A DNA stretch of 64,000 nt, taken from NCBI GenBank assembly GCA_030765065.1, contig CM060990.1, positions 457,210,321 through 457,274,320 of the forward strand, read 5' to 3'. The notes beneath the pieces are model-generated. The model saw nothing but the letters and a program-made list of their open reading frames with translations. It was not told the origin of the DNA and made no database searches. This document shows, in pieces, positions 11,628 to 23,656 of this stretch (positions are counted from its first letter, which is position 1; each line of letters opens with the position of its first letter). The stretch is from Deroplatys truncata (lineage: Eukaryota > Arthropoda > Insecta > Mantodea > Mantidae). The translations under genes and the position numbers were made by a program.

Positions 11628-11825
11628 ACAAAAGAAAGTAATATTTTTTTAGAAATTACTTTACGATATTTAAATATTTTTATGATTAAAAAATTTAAAG
11701 CTAGCTAAAAAATCTTGATATCATATACTCAGAAAAGCTTCTTTAAAAAACAGTAAAAAGTTCATTGTCCTAGATGGTGTAATTCTAGAGAATACTGGCT
11801 TTCTTTCAATTGCGAAAAAGCGTAA

Positions 11826-12357
11826 GAATACCCGCATTCGGAAGGTCGTGGGTTCGATTACCGCGGCCAACCTTCTAACCCATAGTTTTTTTTTCCTGGG
11901 ATTTTTCGTTGTAGCTAGGCGAACGCTGGGAGGGTTAATTACATCCGCCGAATTTCCTGTGCCTCCATTTCATCTCTTTTCTCACTTCACCTCACCTTTC
12001 ATCTGCTTGGTTGTTTTAGGGTTGCAAGTGTCGGCGGGAGCCTCGGAGTTGCATGACAAGGAAAAGGACACTCTCTGTAATACTTCATCTCCGGAATGGG
12101 GGCGGTCGCCGAGTCCCGAGCCTCTCGGGTGATGTGCAAGCTTGCAGGGGCGGAGGGGAGCCGGTTATACCAGCTGCCACCGGGGAGCTTCAACCTGGAA
12201 AATGTAGGGACCCTGCCATTTGCTCTGTCGTGCCTCCTGATCCAGCCTCCCTCTGTCTCCTCTCACCTCACCCCTCCCTCCTGGAGGCGGCTCCGTTAGT
12301 GGCCTAGGCACAAGCGATCTCCTTAGGTCCAGGTGCTAAGTCCCTCTCCGATCCTGG
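11826..12357 (+). mobile_element. Long SINE, family S1
   Basis: The head has CCGCATTCGGAAGGTCGTGGG and GTTCGATTACC, a B-box-like site. The body begins with AACCCATAG…GGGATTTTTCG, carries a pyrimidine-rich block and then GTTGCAAGTGTCGGCGG. It ends in a GC-rich domain with GTCTCCTCTCACC. It matches the reverse-strand copies at 44,765-45,352 and 46,745-47,308. It is much more GC-rich than the DNA around it and sits inside the split mariner element. It carries stop-bounded frames of 60-95 codons that are not genes. Confidence 0.75.
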
Positions 12358-13085
12358 TCATACGTCAAGTCATTAAAGCGCTTATCACAACAGATGCGTG
12401 TCAACATTTTCTGCTCGTAATGCCAAAAGCTTCTTAAATTGAAACCGTGTAAAAACAGGTCGTCCACAGATTAGCTACAGCAGACATTGGAAAATGTATT
12501 AATTTTGGCAGGCGGTTCAGCAGGCCGATAATGGCGCACATCTCATTCCTGGTTTCACCTCAGCGGATTTGTTAACATTAAGAGCAGTCATTACTGGGAT
12601 GCCAAAAATCCAAATACAACATTGGAAGTCCTCCATGACTCAAACATTGTAGCCTGATGTGCTATCAACACAGAGTTATCGGCCCAGTATTTTTTGAAAA
12701 ATAGTCAACTCAGCACGATATATAAGACTGATATTGGCCGCATTTTTTGCTGAAGTGACACAATAAGACAATGATCACGCGCATCTAATGCGGATAACGA
12801 GTGCACATACCCAGGTGCTTCTGTGGATGAGATTCGTTTGGTACTTCACGATCGAATAGCAAATAAAACTATGTGACCCTCAAGGTCCCCCGATATTTAT
12901 CGTTGTGATGTTTATCTTTGGGGAACCTGAAACAGAAAGAATTAAGAACATGATTCTCATACATTAGACGAACTAAAGTACATTTCAAGAGCAGTTTGGA
13001 ATATCTCACGTGGAGAGGGTTTCCTAGAACACTTTCAGATGACCATTTCGAGGGGATGTTACAATTAAAGGTAATGTACATTCTC

Positions 13086-15808
13086 AGTTTTCTAGTGCGA
13101 ATCCGTTGAAAAATTCATTGGTATTTCTCGCATCGCAACAACAGGCCTTGTGAACAGCGGCGTTTTCTGCTACGCTAAATTAGCCTCCCTTTATAGGTAC
13201 TAACTGGATACACCCTTTAAAAAAAATAAAAATTCCATCATAAGTGCACATTATTCAATACTCGATACATACCTGCTTTAAGGTTTTTAGTTAGGTTTCT
13301 TAGCCATTTCCTAGTCCCATTACCCCCGTCGTTAGCGTGAGCAAAACAATCCTCCCGCTCTCAGTCTTGCAACTTTTTCAGGAAGCGACTGAGCACAGTC
13401 AGGTTAAATGCCAGGGAGGAGAGCTAACAAATAAACTTTTTTGTTTGCTTTTGTACTATCGCATTTTTTGGAAGTGACAAACTCTTCCTAACTTTGTTTT
13501 CTTTTCTTTTTGGGGGCTTTTAACATATTAGATGTTATTTAATTTCTGTATAATCATTTCGCTTCCTTATTTATTGCTGGAGGGTATTGAGATACTGATT
13601 TATTGTTTGACGATTCCGAAGTATGTATGAGATAGAACTAAGCTTGAATCACGTAGTTCAGGTCCCTCCAACTAGTTTTATAACATATTCACGGACTATG
13701 GTTTTGATCAGTGACGTTTTGGCAGTTGATACCATAATTATTGACGGAAATATATATAATTAAATAAAAAATGATAGTTAAATGAAGAAATAATTGCAAT
13801 AAATAATTTCCCTATATTAAACCAATGTATCATATAACAAGCTTGAGTTGAAAGATTTGTCAGGAAAGAAAAAGTTAATTGGCGAGCAAAGTCATTAGTA
13901 ATAGCTGAGGAGCGAAAACCTTAGTTTAAAGATTCTTGGAATGCAGGTAGGTTATAAGTTCAGTATGTTTGAGCAGTCACATAGGTAGAAATTCTGAAAA
14001 AGAGAAAGCTAATGAAATTCTGAGAGTCGGGGAGATGCTGCCTAGTAACAGTGTCACATACGCTTTTATAGGAGTTTTGAGACTGGAGTACATAAGAAGT
14101 AAAGTTGGTTGGGGGAGTGATGTATAAACGAAGCTTCAGTTATCGTAAGGGTGTGCAACTCTAATCAGAGACATTCGTTCATGCAGGAATTCGTGCTCAC
14201 ATTCGTGCATACATTCGTAACACTCTTTCTTGAGGATTAGTTACTTTATCTGGAGATTATTCCTGTGTTATTTTAAGCCCTCGGTGACTCGCTTGTGTGA
14301 TTAAGATTTAGCGGCCATTGCGAGGGGTTTTGCCGGTAAGCATTGTAGCAACTCACGGCAAGTTACGCTTCTAATTTCTTTTATTGCGGAAATAGTTATT
14401 TCAAACCGTACAATTTATACTGCAGAGGTTATCAAGTATAATAATTCAATTGTTATAGCTTAGAGTGCTAAGATTCATAATCCGTTTCATTTTTATCTTC
14501 AAACAGTCGCAAGTCGCTTCAATAGCTCAAGTATTCGATCACATTAAATCTTTTAGTCAATTTAAACTGGTCTTATCCTTTCACTACGCCCACGCATACC
14601 CTGAGGGAAAGATCTCATAGTCAACCATTGTAACAGCCAGCAGCAGAATCAACAGCAGATATTGAAGCAAAGGGCACGGTTTCAACAAGTGACGACCATC
14701 GCCAGGCTTCAAAAATTGGCGCCTCCTCATGGTGCAATCCGGCTTCACGGTTAAGACCAATTATATCACAGGACCATTCGTTTGTTCGTTCCCTTAAGAT
14801 TTTTCTTACAGGAAAGTAATGAAAGTTGTATTCCTATCTTCTGGAGTGCGATGCTGATCCTAACGTGGACTGGCCAGAAATAGATTAGGAAAATGAGAGA
14901 TCCAGACTATCTTGCAGGAAGATTTACTATCCTGGAGCAGATTCGTCCTCCCAGGCGGAAGGAGAGGGAGGGATATAGGAGGTGCGTGTGTGTAATATTG
15001 GATCTCTTAGTCTCAGGTCGTGTTGTCCGATATTCAATACAAATACCGTTTATGGTTAAATAACTTTATTCACAAACACTTTGTTTTGTTCCCTTTAGCT
15101 ACACTCCCGTGTTCGATTCTGCTACGCAAACATTTGTATATTCGCATCAGAGGCCGATTTGGCGAATTGTTCCCCATAAATTTCCTTTACCACAACTCGG
15201 CACAGCTAAGCAACGTATAACGGCGCGTAGTTCCACCTTATGAAATTGCACTGTCCGTTTTGCACACTCCCAGTTTATGTTTTACTACGCATACTTCCAA
15301 ATTACAATTCTGTAGATGTCAGTCTCCGCTTACGTCCGAATTGCAAGTGATTACTCGTGTATTTCAGATCTCGCCATGTAAATTTCGTTTCTTCTACCAA
15401 GTCACGTGACATCTTCCTGTAACATTATTCGCTGACAGAATTTCTTTAAAATAAGTGCAGTTTTCCTATTGGTGGGTAGATATTATAGAAACTCTCACAC
15501 TTAGCTTTCTAACATGTTCTAGAAATTGCAGCAGTACCCTTTGTGGGTGCTGTTAATTAATTATGGCTACACATTAAGCCACCTTCTTATTAATTGTAAT
15601 GTCTTGTCCAAAAAAAAATCTTCTCTGGACTCAGCCACCTTCTGCTGGAGATGTGAAGAGGGCTGCAGTCTCCTCTCATACCTTAGCTTTCTATGGTCCT
15701 TGACAACATGCTGGTTAGCTGTATGGCGGTGAAGCACATCTCCTATTCAGGTGGTGCGGGATAGGAAGTGTTGTTAATTATACAAATAAATACATCAGGA
15801 TGCAGAAT
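13086..15808. other. AT-rich stretch, no gene recognised
   Basis: No open frame here resembles a known protein, and no element ends could be matched. 14,600-14,760 is somewhat richer in C and G (CAGCAGCAGAATCAACAGCAG) but is not open over a useful length. Confidence 0.45.

Positions 15809-15809
<1 letters not shown>

Positions 15810-15867
<58 letters not shown>
15810..15867. repeat. (AC)n-(AG)n microsatellite
   Basis: A short AC run followed by about 24 uninterrupted AG units. Confidence 0.95.
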
Positions 15868-15870
<3 letters not shown>

Positions 15871-16579
15871 CACACTGCAAACTGCTTGCGTGGACAAAGG
15901 TTACATAGAAATCTAACACTTGGCGATCCACGCAAACACGTGTGACTTCTAACTCATCTTACAGCCAACTACTTTAACATGACGCTATCTTTTTGGATTG
16001 GGGCCATATGCGCATAAATTTAAAATTGTATCTCACCATGTAGTAATCTTCTGCTATTGGCTACTGTCACTTGTGTTTGAATCTGATTTACAGATCCACC
16101 CACGCCACTTTTTCAACGTTCCGTTCTAGAAACTAGCATCCTTCACAGTATTATCCGTTTTATTAACATTAAGAAATGTTTCTCAAGGTCGTCCCCCAAA
16201 TCGTGCCCACGCCAAGATTCTTACTGCACAAACAACCTTTTTATTACCTCTCCATTGTGCACGCTATTAGAATTCAAATCTTATGTTGCAATACAACTTA
16301 TATCCTAATATGTATACAAAAATACTTATGATTAATAAAGTGTTTTCCCTGTCCTCATTATTTGGGACCAAGCACATGAAGTATGTATTATGAATATTAA
16401 AGGTTTTGAATATTTACATGTATAACATAAGTACTAAAATTATAGTTAATAAAGGGCTAATACTTATAACAAAGTTACCGTTTCGAAATATAAACATTCT
16501 AAACGTTCGCATGAAAATCCGTGCGATCTGAATATAAAACACGTTTCTACCAAACCATTTACTTTAACCTCAAATCTTA

Positions 16580-18339
16580 GGGCCGTATTCATAGAGTTGA
16601 CGTTGGTCAGGACCATCTCTGGACTCATTTGGTCTGGACCAAAGGCTGATCAAGTTTTTCGTATTCATAGACGATAAAAAGCCTCGGACCAAGAAAGGCC
16701 GTGGATCAGCAAGGAGAAAATGTTACACGACGAAGAAAGGTAGTTCTGCGCATGCGCGACTGCCATAGAGTAGCAAACTAACCACTGTTACTCCCTAGTT
16801 TTAACTTTCTACGGTCGCTTCACAGCTGTTTTTTCATCGGTTCAGTGTTCACTCCTCGCCCAAAGCGAAAAAAAAATGGACATAACCTAGAAGCGTGCAT
16901 TAAAATGGTCGGAGGAGGAAAATGCCTGTTTCTCTTAATACAAAAAATGATGGATATTATTGAAAACAAATCGGTTTCGACAAATGCAAACGCAAAAAAA
17001 AAAAAAAAAAAAGAGGAGGTATGGAGGGAGATCATACATATATAGACAGTTTTGTGCATGATTCTAACCTATGGCCACCCCTCCGTTTTCGGAAACGTTC
17101 TTATCCACACAGTTTCATGGCATTGTTAATCATTTCAATAAGAATTTAACTTGCTGGAATATTTAAGCTTAAGCCTCTACCTTTAAGCTTAAAATTTCAG
17201 AATCAAATCGTATTTAAATAGCAAGGAACATTTGCTATTATTAAAATCTCACTCTGGATCTTAACCAAATAAATATTGTGTGATCGTAATTATACAGAAA
17301 TAATTACCCGAGGAAATTCTAATACATCATAAACCTTCGGGAGTTGTAATCCTCCTCTCCTCGAGGGAAAACGTAAGCAAAGCCTAAACTATTTCGAACT
17401 TAACCCAAGCAGGACATTATTCCGTATACGGGTAGGAGTATGAAATGCTAAGAAATAAATGGAATCGAAGTGTTTTAACACGTATAGTTGATTGGTAGTG
17501 TCCTGTTCTCATTCGAGTTTCGACGCGCAGATCCCACGGCTACTCCCCGTCGTCGCTTCCCAGTTGCAACTGCTACACTCCTCTCCTCCTAAATTTAGCA
17601 GTGTCTAACTTTTCCTTCCCGTTACGTCAGATTTAATGTGACATGGCAATTAGAACCAATCGGCGTGGAGCAGTAGCATGAAGTAATAGAAGAACAAATC
17701 AAGAATCATTCCCGTTACCTTAAGTGCATCCTAATTAAACCTTTACTGTAGCAGAATTTCTTAATTTCCGTTACATCCCGTTATGTTACGTAAAGTGCAT
17801 AGTAATCCCGGTTTAACAAAGGTGAATCTAGCATTAGCATTTGAGTCATTAGTTATAATGCGGCTTACTAAGGTCAATAGTGTTTTCTTGATACCCTCCT
17901 CTTGCATAATGTGGAAGTGCTATTAGCATCGTATCAATTGAGATTCAAGTATCGGTTATCGTCGTTTCTCATATAGGTTAGAATGAATCTGTTTTATCAG
18001 CCTTCTAACCTTTGCTTTACTAAACCGTATTTGATTTGAAGTTTAGGTCGCCATACTTTCCAATTATGTCTAATTTTGGTAGATAGTTTTACTCCATCGT
18101 CTCATTTCGCGAATTCTACGCAAGCAGCCACGCCCATTACTCCAAAGTCATCCATTTTGTAAAGATGGTCTACCTTTAATCTACCCCTCTGAGGTAGAGC
18201 AAAATTTGGTCCCGACCAAGGCGTTTGATCCCCGGACCAACGCAAATCCCGTTCTATGAATAAGAAAATCGATGGTCCTCTGTAAATCCACCGGAAGTAG
18301 CAAGTTGGGCCGGATCAGAATCGACTATGAATACCGCCC
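16580..18339 (+). mobile_element. PIF/Harbinger element with TTA target duplication
   Basis: The left end GGGCCGTATTCATAG is matched by the inverted right end CTATGAATACCGCCC, with TTA directly outside each end (16,577-16,579 and 18,340-18,342). GGGC-TATTCATAG termini with TWA duplications are typical of PIF/Harbinger. Subterminal regions on both sides carry several GGTC/GACC-containing words (GGTCAGGACCATC, GGTCTGGACC, CCCGGACCAACG). The 1,760-bp interior holds only a Myb/SANT-like fragment near the left end and is otherwise AT-rich noncoding sequence. It is therefore a non-autonomous derivative. It is separate from the Harbinger transposase remnant at 3,821-4,384. Confidence 0.88.
16885..17065 (+). 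pseudogene. Myb/SANT-like fragment of the Harbinger second protein
   Basis: Harbinger elements usually encode a DNA-binding Myb/SANT-like partner besides the transposase. Here neighbouring frames give KRALKWSEEENACFS and then LIQKMMDIIENKSVSTNAN followed by a lysine run and EEVWREIIHIY. This matches the trihelix-like pattern (W-T-x-E-E … L … I-E-N-K … W-x-x-I). An 18-base A run interrupts the domain and probably slipped. Nothing recognisable follows, so only the first helices survive. Confidence 0.55.
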
Positions 18340-18765
18340 TTAGGGTCTACTGTCCTGGTCAGGTATGCCTGTAGTTACAAAGGCGTCTTTACCGCCGAAA
18401 TTTCGCGCCTTGGAAAAAGCTTGTCTATTTTATTTCCATAAAGGTCTGTATTTCCCAGCGAACGTACGTTTCTGATAGTATATGTGCTTCTAAGAATAAT
18501 ATTAAAGTGATACAAGAACACTCATTATTATGTATCGTAATCGTCTATTTCTGTGAGTAGTGTGCAGTTTCAATCCGCAAACATACACATTTACCTAACC
18601 AGCGGTATTCTTTTGGTTTGCATTGACATAATATGATACTGTACCTAATGATAGGAAACATTAATATTTAGCATAAAGCGATCTCTCTTTCGCGCACATT
18701 TGGAATGCGATGCCATGGCGCCCTTTTACCATTGTTGGCGTATAGCGATTAACTGAAGATGGAAC

Positions 18766-19135
18766 ATTCATTCATTATCTGTTTAACCTCCTCTTATGTA
18801 GGACTACACCTCCAGGACTTACAGGCGCGTGCCTGGGATCAGAGGCCCGTCGAGGAGCAGACACCCATGGATCAGACAGAATAGCCAGGATGGGTGATCA
18901 GCCCGATGCATGGTATGGGAGGAAGGAAGTAAATGAAACGAAATGGTGGTGAAATGGATGAAAGAAAAGGTGATGATGGAGCAGTTGGTGGAATGAATAG
19001 CGGGGGAAACCGGAGAACCCGGAGAAAACCCGCCCAGACGCCGCTTCGTCCACCACAAATCCCACATGCGGGTCCCTGGGATTGAACCCGGGCCGCCACG
19101 GTGAGAGGCGAGCGGTCTAAACACTCGGCCACGAA
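18766..19135 (-). mobile_element. SINE family S2 (tRNA-Ser-like head), with 10-bp target duplication
   Basis: On the minus strand the head reads TCGTGGCCGAGTGTTTAGAC and, after a long variable-arm-like stretch, GGGTTCAATCCC (B box). This resembles a serine-type tRNA. The body, starting TTTGTGGTGG, is shared with 2,200-2,495. The tail is (TGAA)n-like. AAGATGGAAC flanks the insertion exactly (18,756-18,765 and 19,135-19,144), so the copy is full length with both ends defined. Confidence 0.9.
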
Positions 19136-19144
19136 AGATGGAAC

Positions 19145-20396
19145 TTAAAGCTGAAATTAAATTTTTTAAACGTCTCTGACATTTAAGGATAATTTGAAAG
19201 ACAGAGCTTAATATTATGATTCAGAGCTTCGTAAATAATTTTATATCCGTACGCTGCAAAGTTTATTCTCATGTCTTCCGTCTGCTTATATGGAAGAACG
19301 TTCTGTACTTAATTCTTTTTTCTCAGACGAACGTTTATTGTACACATGTAACGTGCTACGGTAATGGCGATTTAGGGAGTACGATCGTCCTTGAAGCGGC
19401 ATCCCTTTTGACATAAGGAAAAGAGACGCGTCCCCTTACAAATTTCAGCCGCAAACTGCTTGTCTAAACTCTGATGGTTGCGGAACTTGGACGAGGTTCT
19501 CGTCTCTGTGGGCTGAATCGATTTCGCTTGAAAGGTACTTAAGGAAGCCATTGGTTTTTCGCCCAGAATGGCAGTGTAACATTATGTACGCTGAACCGAC
19601 AGGTCTGCTACACTAACACCTGAATGTGACGTGACGCCCTCTGCCTTGCATATGGCTATTGACAAATTTCGCTACGGAACCTCGGCATGAGGTGGGGTGG
19701 AGCAAGGGAACGCTACGAACGACATTTGGCACTGGCCCACAGTCAGCTGGGACCCATTACACATCTGTCACTAGAGAACCAGAGGTATTACACGATCTTC
19801 TCTTCCTACTCCCCTTCAATCCTTCTAGTCCGTGAATATCAACTCGCTCATTGCACTCTGCCACCGAGCGATCTACAACTACATAGTAATCTGAATCTAC
19901 GTGCAATGCAGTCGAATCGACCGCTATTGTGTGCTGGCGGCAACTCTCGGTAACCCATCAATTTGTCCACGTTTGGATAATGCGATAAAGCATATCACAT
20001 CACAGATTTTAAAACTGCTTTAAAATATCATAAAGTACACCAGCTAAGCCGTCGTTACCGCTTCCCATAGGTGAAATGTGTAACTCTTGCGGTTTTTATC
20101 CATATGTTTTCAAAATTTTATAATATGCTGCTCTATCACAACTATAGGGTTTAAAATTTTTCAATAGTATCTGAGAAAAAATATTTTATTTTGCTTTTAT
20201 TATAGGTACCTACTAATTCATGAGATGTTGCACACGACACAGAAATCGTAATTTTGAAAAAATAAAAATATTACCACTACATTTAAATACTAATACACAC
20301 AACTGGCATATAGAGCCAGAAATGTGCAGATATTGCTTAACTTATAGAATTTAAGTCCTTATAAATTAAAATGAAAGACTTTTATGGCGGTTTGAA
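19145..20396. other. No gene recognised
   Basis: An 88-codon open frame on the plus strand lies at 19,687-19,953 in a locally GC-richer stretch. Its translation matches no family I know and it has no clear splice sites. The rest is AT-rich with short frames only. Confidence 0.4.
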
Positions 20397-21307
20397 GACT
20401 GAAACTGTTGGTACTTTCAACTGTGACTGCCACAGAATCCCGGTGCTGCCCAAGGATCCCAACTAAGCAGCTTATTATTCCCGACAACTGTACCAATACC
20501 ACATGATAATTTGTGAGGGGCACACTAAGAGCAAACAAAATAAAGAACCTGTTAATATCCTCACTTGTCTGAAAATGAAAGAATGAGGGTTAAAAACGAG
20601 ATATAATCCATTTTATACTAGTATGTGTGCAACTAAGATCTGATAGAATATAATATTGTGTATCTATATTGTGATGGATGTCCAGGTCAAAATAAAGACA
20701 ATTATGTTCCGATCAATGTGAAAACAGTGATTTTTCCGTTTGTTGGACATTGATATCTCCCCCCTGACAGAGAATTTCTGCACATAGAGAGAGTTTTAAA
20801 GAAAAAAGGTCACAATTGTTACTATACAGGAATTTATTGAAGTCTTAGCCCAACATGGGACTATTAAAACGACTGGTACCAATGTTCCTGTGTATGACTG
20901 CAAAATTCTTTATCTCTGCAATTGTTAAACCATCTGGACAGCTGCACTTGCAGTTTTCACCTTCAAAGAGGATAACACTCAAGAAAACAAAACACAATAC
21001 TGTTGTGATAGGGGAAATGTCAGCTACATAGTGTATTCTGGATCGTTTAAGTTGTTCTAAAAACAGGAAAGTCCTTGAATAAGCTCAATCCAGAGGTGCT
21101 ACCAAGGGGGTTGCCGGTAAGAAACGAAAGTTGCAGGATGTAGGCAATCTTTTGAAAAAGCACTTTGGGGATAATTGGGAAACAATTCATGAGTTGAACA
21201 TTTATAGGAACTTTCCTACTCAGCCTACAACGAAGGACAATGAAGATTTTGATTGCACGGTTTTTGAAACAGTAGATGAAACAGACGAGAGTTTAATGTT
21301 CATTTAG
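20397..21307 (+). pseudogene. DUF7869-type transposase-like remnant
   Basis: One continuous, intronless but stop-broken coding remnant. In order it gives FNCDCHRIPVLPKDPN and YYSRQLYQYHM (family form DQSAYYSRQLYLYNF), then LYCDGCPGQNKDN. That Asp-x-Cys-x-Gly-Gln-Asn-Lys block is the family's hallmark and probably contains a catalytic Asp of an RNase H-like fold. It continues with GHxYLPPDREFLHIERVLKK and ends with KRKLQDVGNLLKKHFGDNW before a TAG at 21,305-21,307. Proteins of this type are multi-copy in insects and other animals and are usually annotated as uncharacterised. I judge them transposon-encoded but cannot name the superfamily. I see no terminal inverted repeats around this copy. 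Confidence 0.7.
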
Positions 21308-21874
21308 TGTTTCATATTAAGATTTTCAGACATATTTAAAATTAACATTGTAAAAGTTATGTGAAAAAATTGTTTGTGGTTTCTTTCTAAAAGGATATTT
21401 CCTCATCACATCTTTTTGCTTTCAAAATTGGTTTCATTAATGCCATTGGTTTCATTACTTGTTTGACTTCAAAATTATTTAAAAAACTAGCCTTATTAAA
21501 TCCTATTTTTTTGATAACCTCACTAATATTGTTTTTTCTACAAAGCTCAATCTTTATACCATAAGAGGTGTTTAATACCTATTTTGAGCTCCACAGATTT
21601 CTCTAAGAACACGCCTGTATTACTTTTTGGGTCATTTAACAAAATTTGGAATTTTGAATAAGGCAAGTTTTGTAACTCAGCTACTCAATATGTGTTTATT
21701 ATTTCGACCTGTGGATTTGAATAATAGTTCAACAAGGAAGTCGAAAAATTCAAAGAAATAAATAATAAATAAGTAAACTCTGGAATTTCAGTAATAGCTT
21801 AATAAGCACTCAAAATAAAAAGATAGTCTGTTAGAGAAACTCAGAGGCTGTTTGAAAATTTCATTACTCTAAAA

Positions 21875-22030
21875 CAGAGGTGGCGAAAACGTGACTCGCG
21901 AGTCATTTTGACTCGCAGGCGCACGTTCCCTCTCTGCAACCGTCCGTTTGATTTTCATATGCTGCAGAGTGTTGCAGTGCTTGTTGCATATTTGGTGACT
22001 CGCGGAAGGAAGACGTTTTCGCCACCCTTG
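21875..22030. mobile_element. hAT-type MITE, 156 bp
   Basis: The ends CAGAGGTGGCGAAAACGTGACTC (left part) and, inverted, CAAGGGTGGCGAAAACGT match for about 18 bases. The flanks CTCTAAAA (21,867-21,874) and CTCTAAAG (22,031-22,038) form an 8-bp target duplication with one mismatch, as expected for hAT. It is noncoding. The internal GACTCGCGAGTC is palindromic. Its termini differ from those of the hAT at 9,568. Confidence 0.85.
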
Positions 22031-23456
22031 CTCTAAAGCTAATTATTCAGACGCTATTTTGTCTTCAGATAAATTTATTTCCAATTACGCATTCCGAAAC
22101 ACCTCTCCTGTTGAAATTATTTCAAGGTCTTTGCAACAAATTGCTACGAAGGGCCCCCGAGAATTACATTTAATTTCTAAATTTAAATATGCCCAGAACA
22201 ACAAATTTAGCACAATAACGAGGTATTCTATTACAAAATTTGGCATACGCAGCAATGGATTAAAAGATTACTCTTATTGCCAATATGACTAAATCATATG
22301 ACATTTTCATTCATATTGAGTTCATTACCCAAAGTTTGACTACGGAGGTTAAACCCATGTGTACAATTCGTGAAACAAATAATTTTATTATGGCGTTCTA
22401 ATGCAAATCTAATTTTGTTAAATACTTGTTTGGACTCCCCAAATAGCTAAGGACGAAACATAATTGAACTAATATTCTAGAAAAGACTAATTTATCACGC
22501 TATAGCAGCGTGATTGCAGATGTAGGTGGATAAACCACCTATTTGAGTTGAAATTTCCTAGTGACTATGTTCCGAAACATATTAGTTTTGTTTTTGGTAA
22601 CTAAATAAGTTTTTGAACTAAGTTAGCCTGCTTACAGTGCTGTTCTTGTATGCAAAGTAGCACACCCGTGGTGTTGTTCCTTTTCTCTGAACGTTTAAAA
22701 TCGGTCCAGCCGGTTGAGGGTATGAAAAGAACAAGGAACTTCAGTAATTTCAAAACTTTGAGAAAAGGAATATGTTTGTTCTTTTAAGTGTTTCAGAAGG
22801 TTATGTCTAGCGAGCATCCTGAAGTACACAATCCTCTCAAACACCAAATACACAATGCTCATTCAGTTTGCTTCATATTTTCGTAGAAATAAAGGCGGTT
22901 GCCTTCTCGAAAGTATTCACAACACTTATTCGGAGTGCCCATGAATTCACGCAACATCTCTCTAGGAGTATAGTCAACTAACAAAATGGAAAAAAATCTG
23001 TTATGGAGCGTATATTCTTAGTGTATTAATTATCCTATAGCCGTAAAGGGTTACCTAATTAGAAGGCGCAATATTGTTTCACAGTATAGCCTTTTCCTGA
23101 TAACATCCATGCTGGTGCAGCCAATCAGACAGATTGTGACTGTTCTCTCCCCATAACGCAGGTCTGATGCAGAAGTTCGGCAAGGACAATGTGAGGGTGT
23201 AAGGGAGCGAAGAAATAGGGGCAAATTGACCTTCAGCTAGTTGGCCGGGGCCGCGTGAGTGTTACCAATAACCGACTGAGAGCTACCTAACGTTAAACTG
23301 TCAGAAGATATCACCCCTTCGTATTGATTCACGTTTTAGGGGTATAACATGAGACCATTACTCTTAGAATATATGTTCTATAAAATATGTGTGCTCACAG
23401 AATACGACCCTAGAGAGTTAGTGCGCGAATTTCTGGACACGCTAAACATCATCTTA
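22031..23456. other. AT-rich stretch, no gene recognised
   Basis: A 77-codon frame at 22,059-22,292 starts inside the MITE flank and has no recognisable content. The rest is unremarkable AT-rich sequence. Confidence 0.45.
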
Positions 23457-23656
23457 AGCCTTGATTAGACTGCACAACCTTGTTCACCGGAGAAGAGCAT
23501 TTATCGATACTCAGCTAACAGTGACTAGTCACTCTAATGTAATATATGTACACAACGAGTTAATTCGCTATGCCCAAAGACACAAAGCGAATTTAGAGGC
23601 CTGCTACCATATTCGCTGGCAGTCGGCAAACAAACTTGTCCAGTCTAATCGAGGCT
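23457..23656. mobile_element. Candidate short inverted-repeat element
   Basis: AGCCTTGATTAGACTGCACA at 23,457 is matched in inverted orientation by the sequence ending at 23,656 (inverted: AGCCTCGATTAGACTGGACA). Similarity continues to about 33 bases at roughly 80 percent identity by eye. The interior is noncoding, although an 85-codon frame crosses it. No target duplication is evident, so the class is open. Confidence 0.5.

Larger units (their letters stand above)
10916..13085 (+). mobile_element. Mariner-type element, family B, transposase split by an insert
   Basis: The N-terminal part (10,916-11,180) gives YTVEERKFIKK, SKRTIHKWV, RKRHVLTEEKLGKL and ANPRRSLRTLSRDLG. This is the helix-turn-helix region of insect DUF4817/IS630-like transposases. 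The text then stops and resumes near 12,420 with LLKLKPCKN, YWDAKNPNTTLEVLHDSN and YKTDIGRIF. It continues with PSRSPDIYRCDVYLWG (third catalytic Asp region) and SHTLDELK. The C-terminal part is at 12,420-13,085. Both parts contain stops and frame changes. About 1.24 kb of unrelated DNA separates the halves and includes the inverted-repeat segment at 11,329-11,627 and the long SINE at 11,826-12,357. The hAT at 9,568-10,818 ends 98 bases upstream and may itself have landed in this element's leader. Confidence 0.8.
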
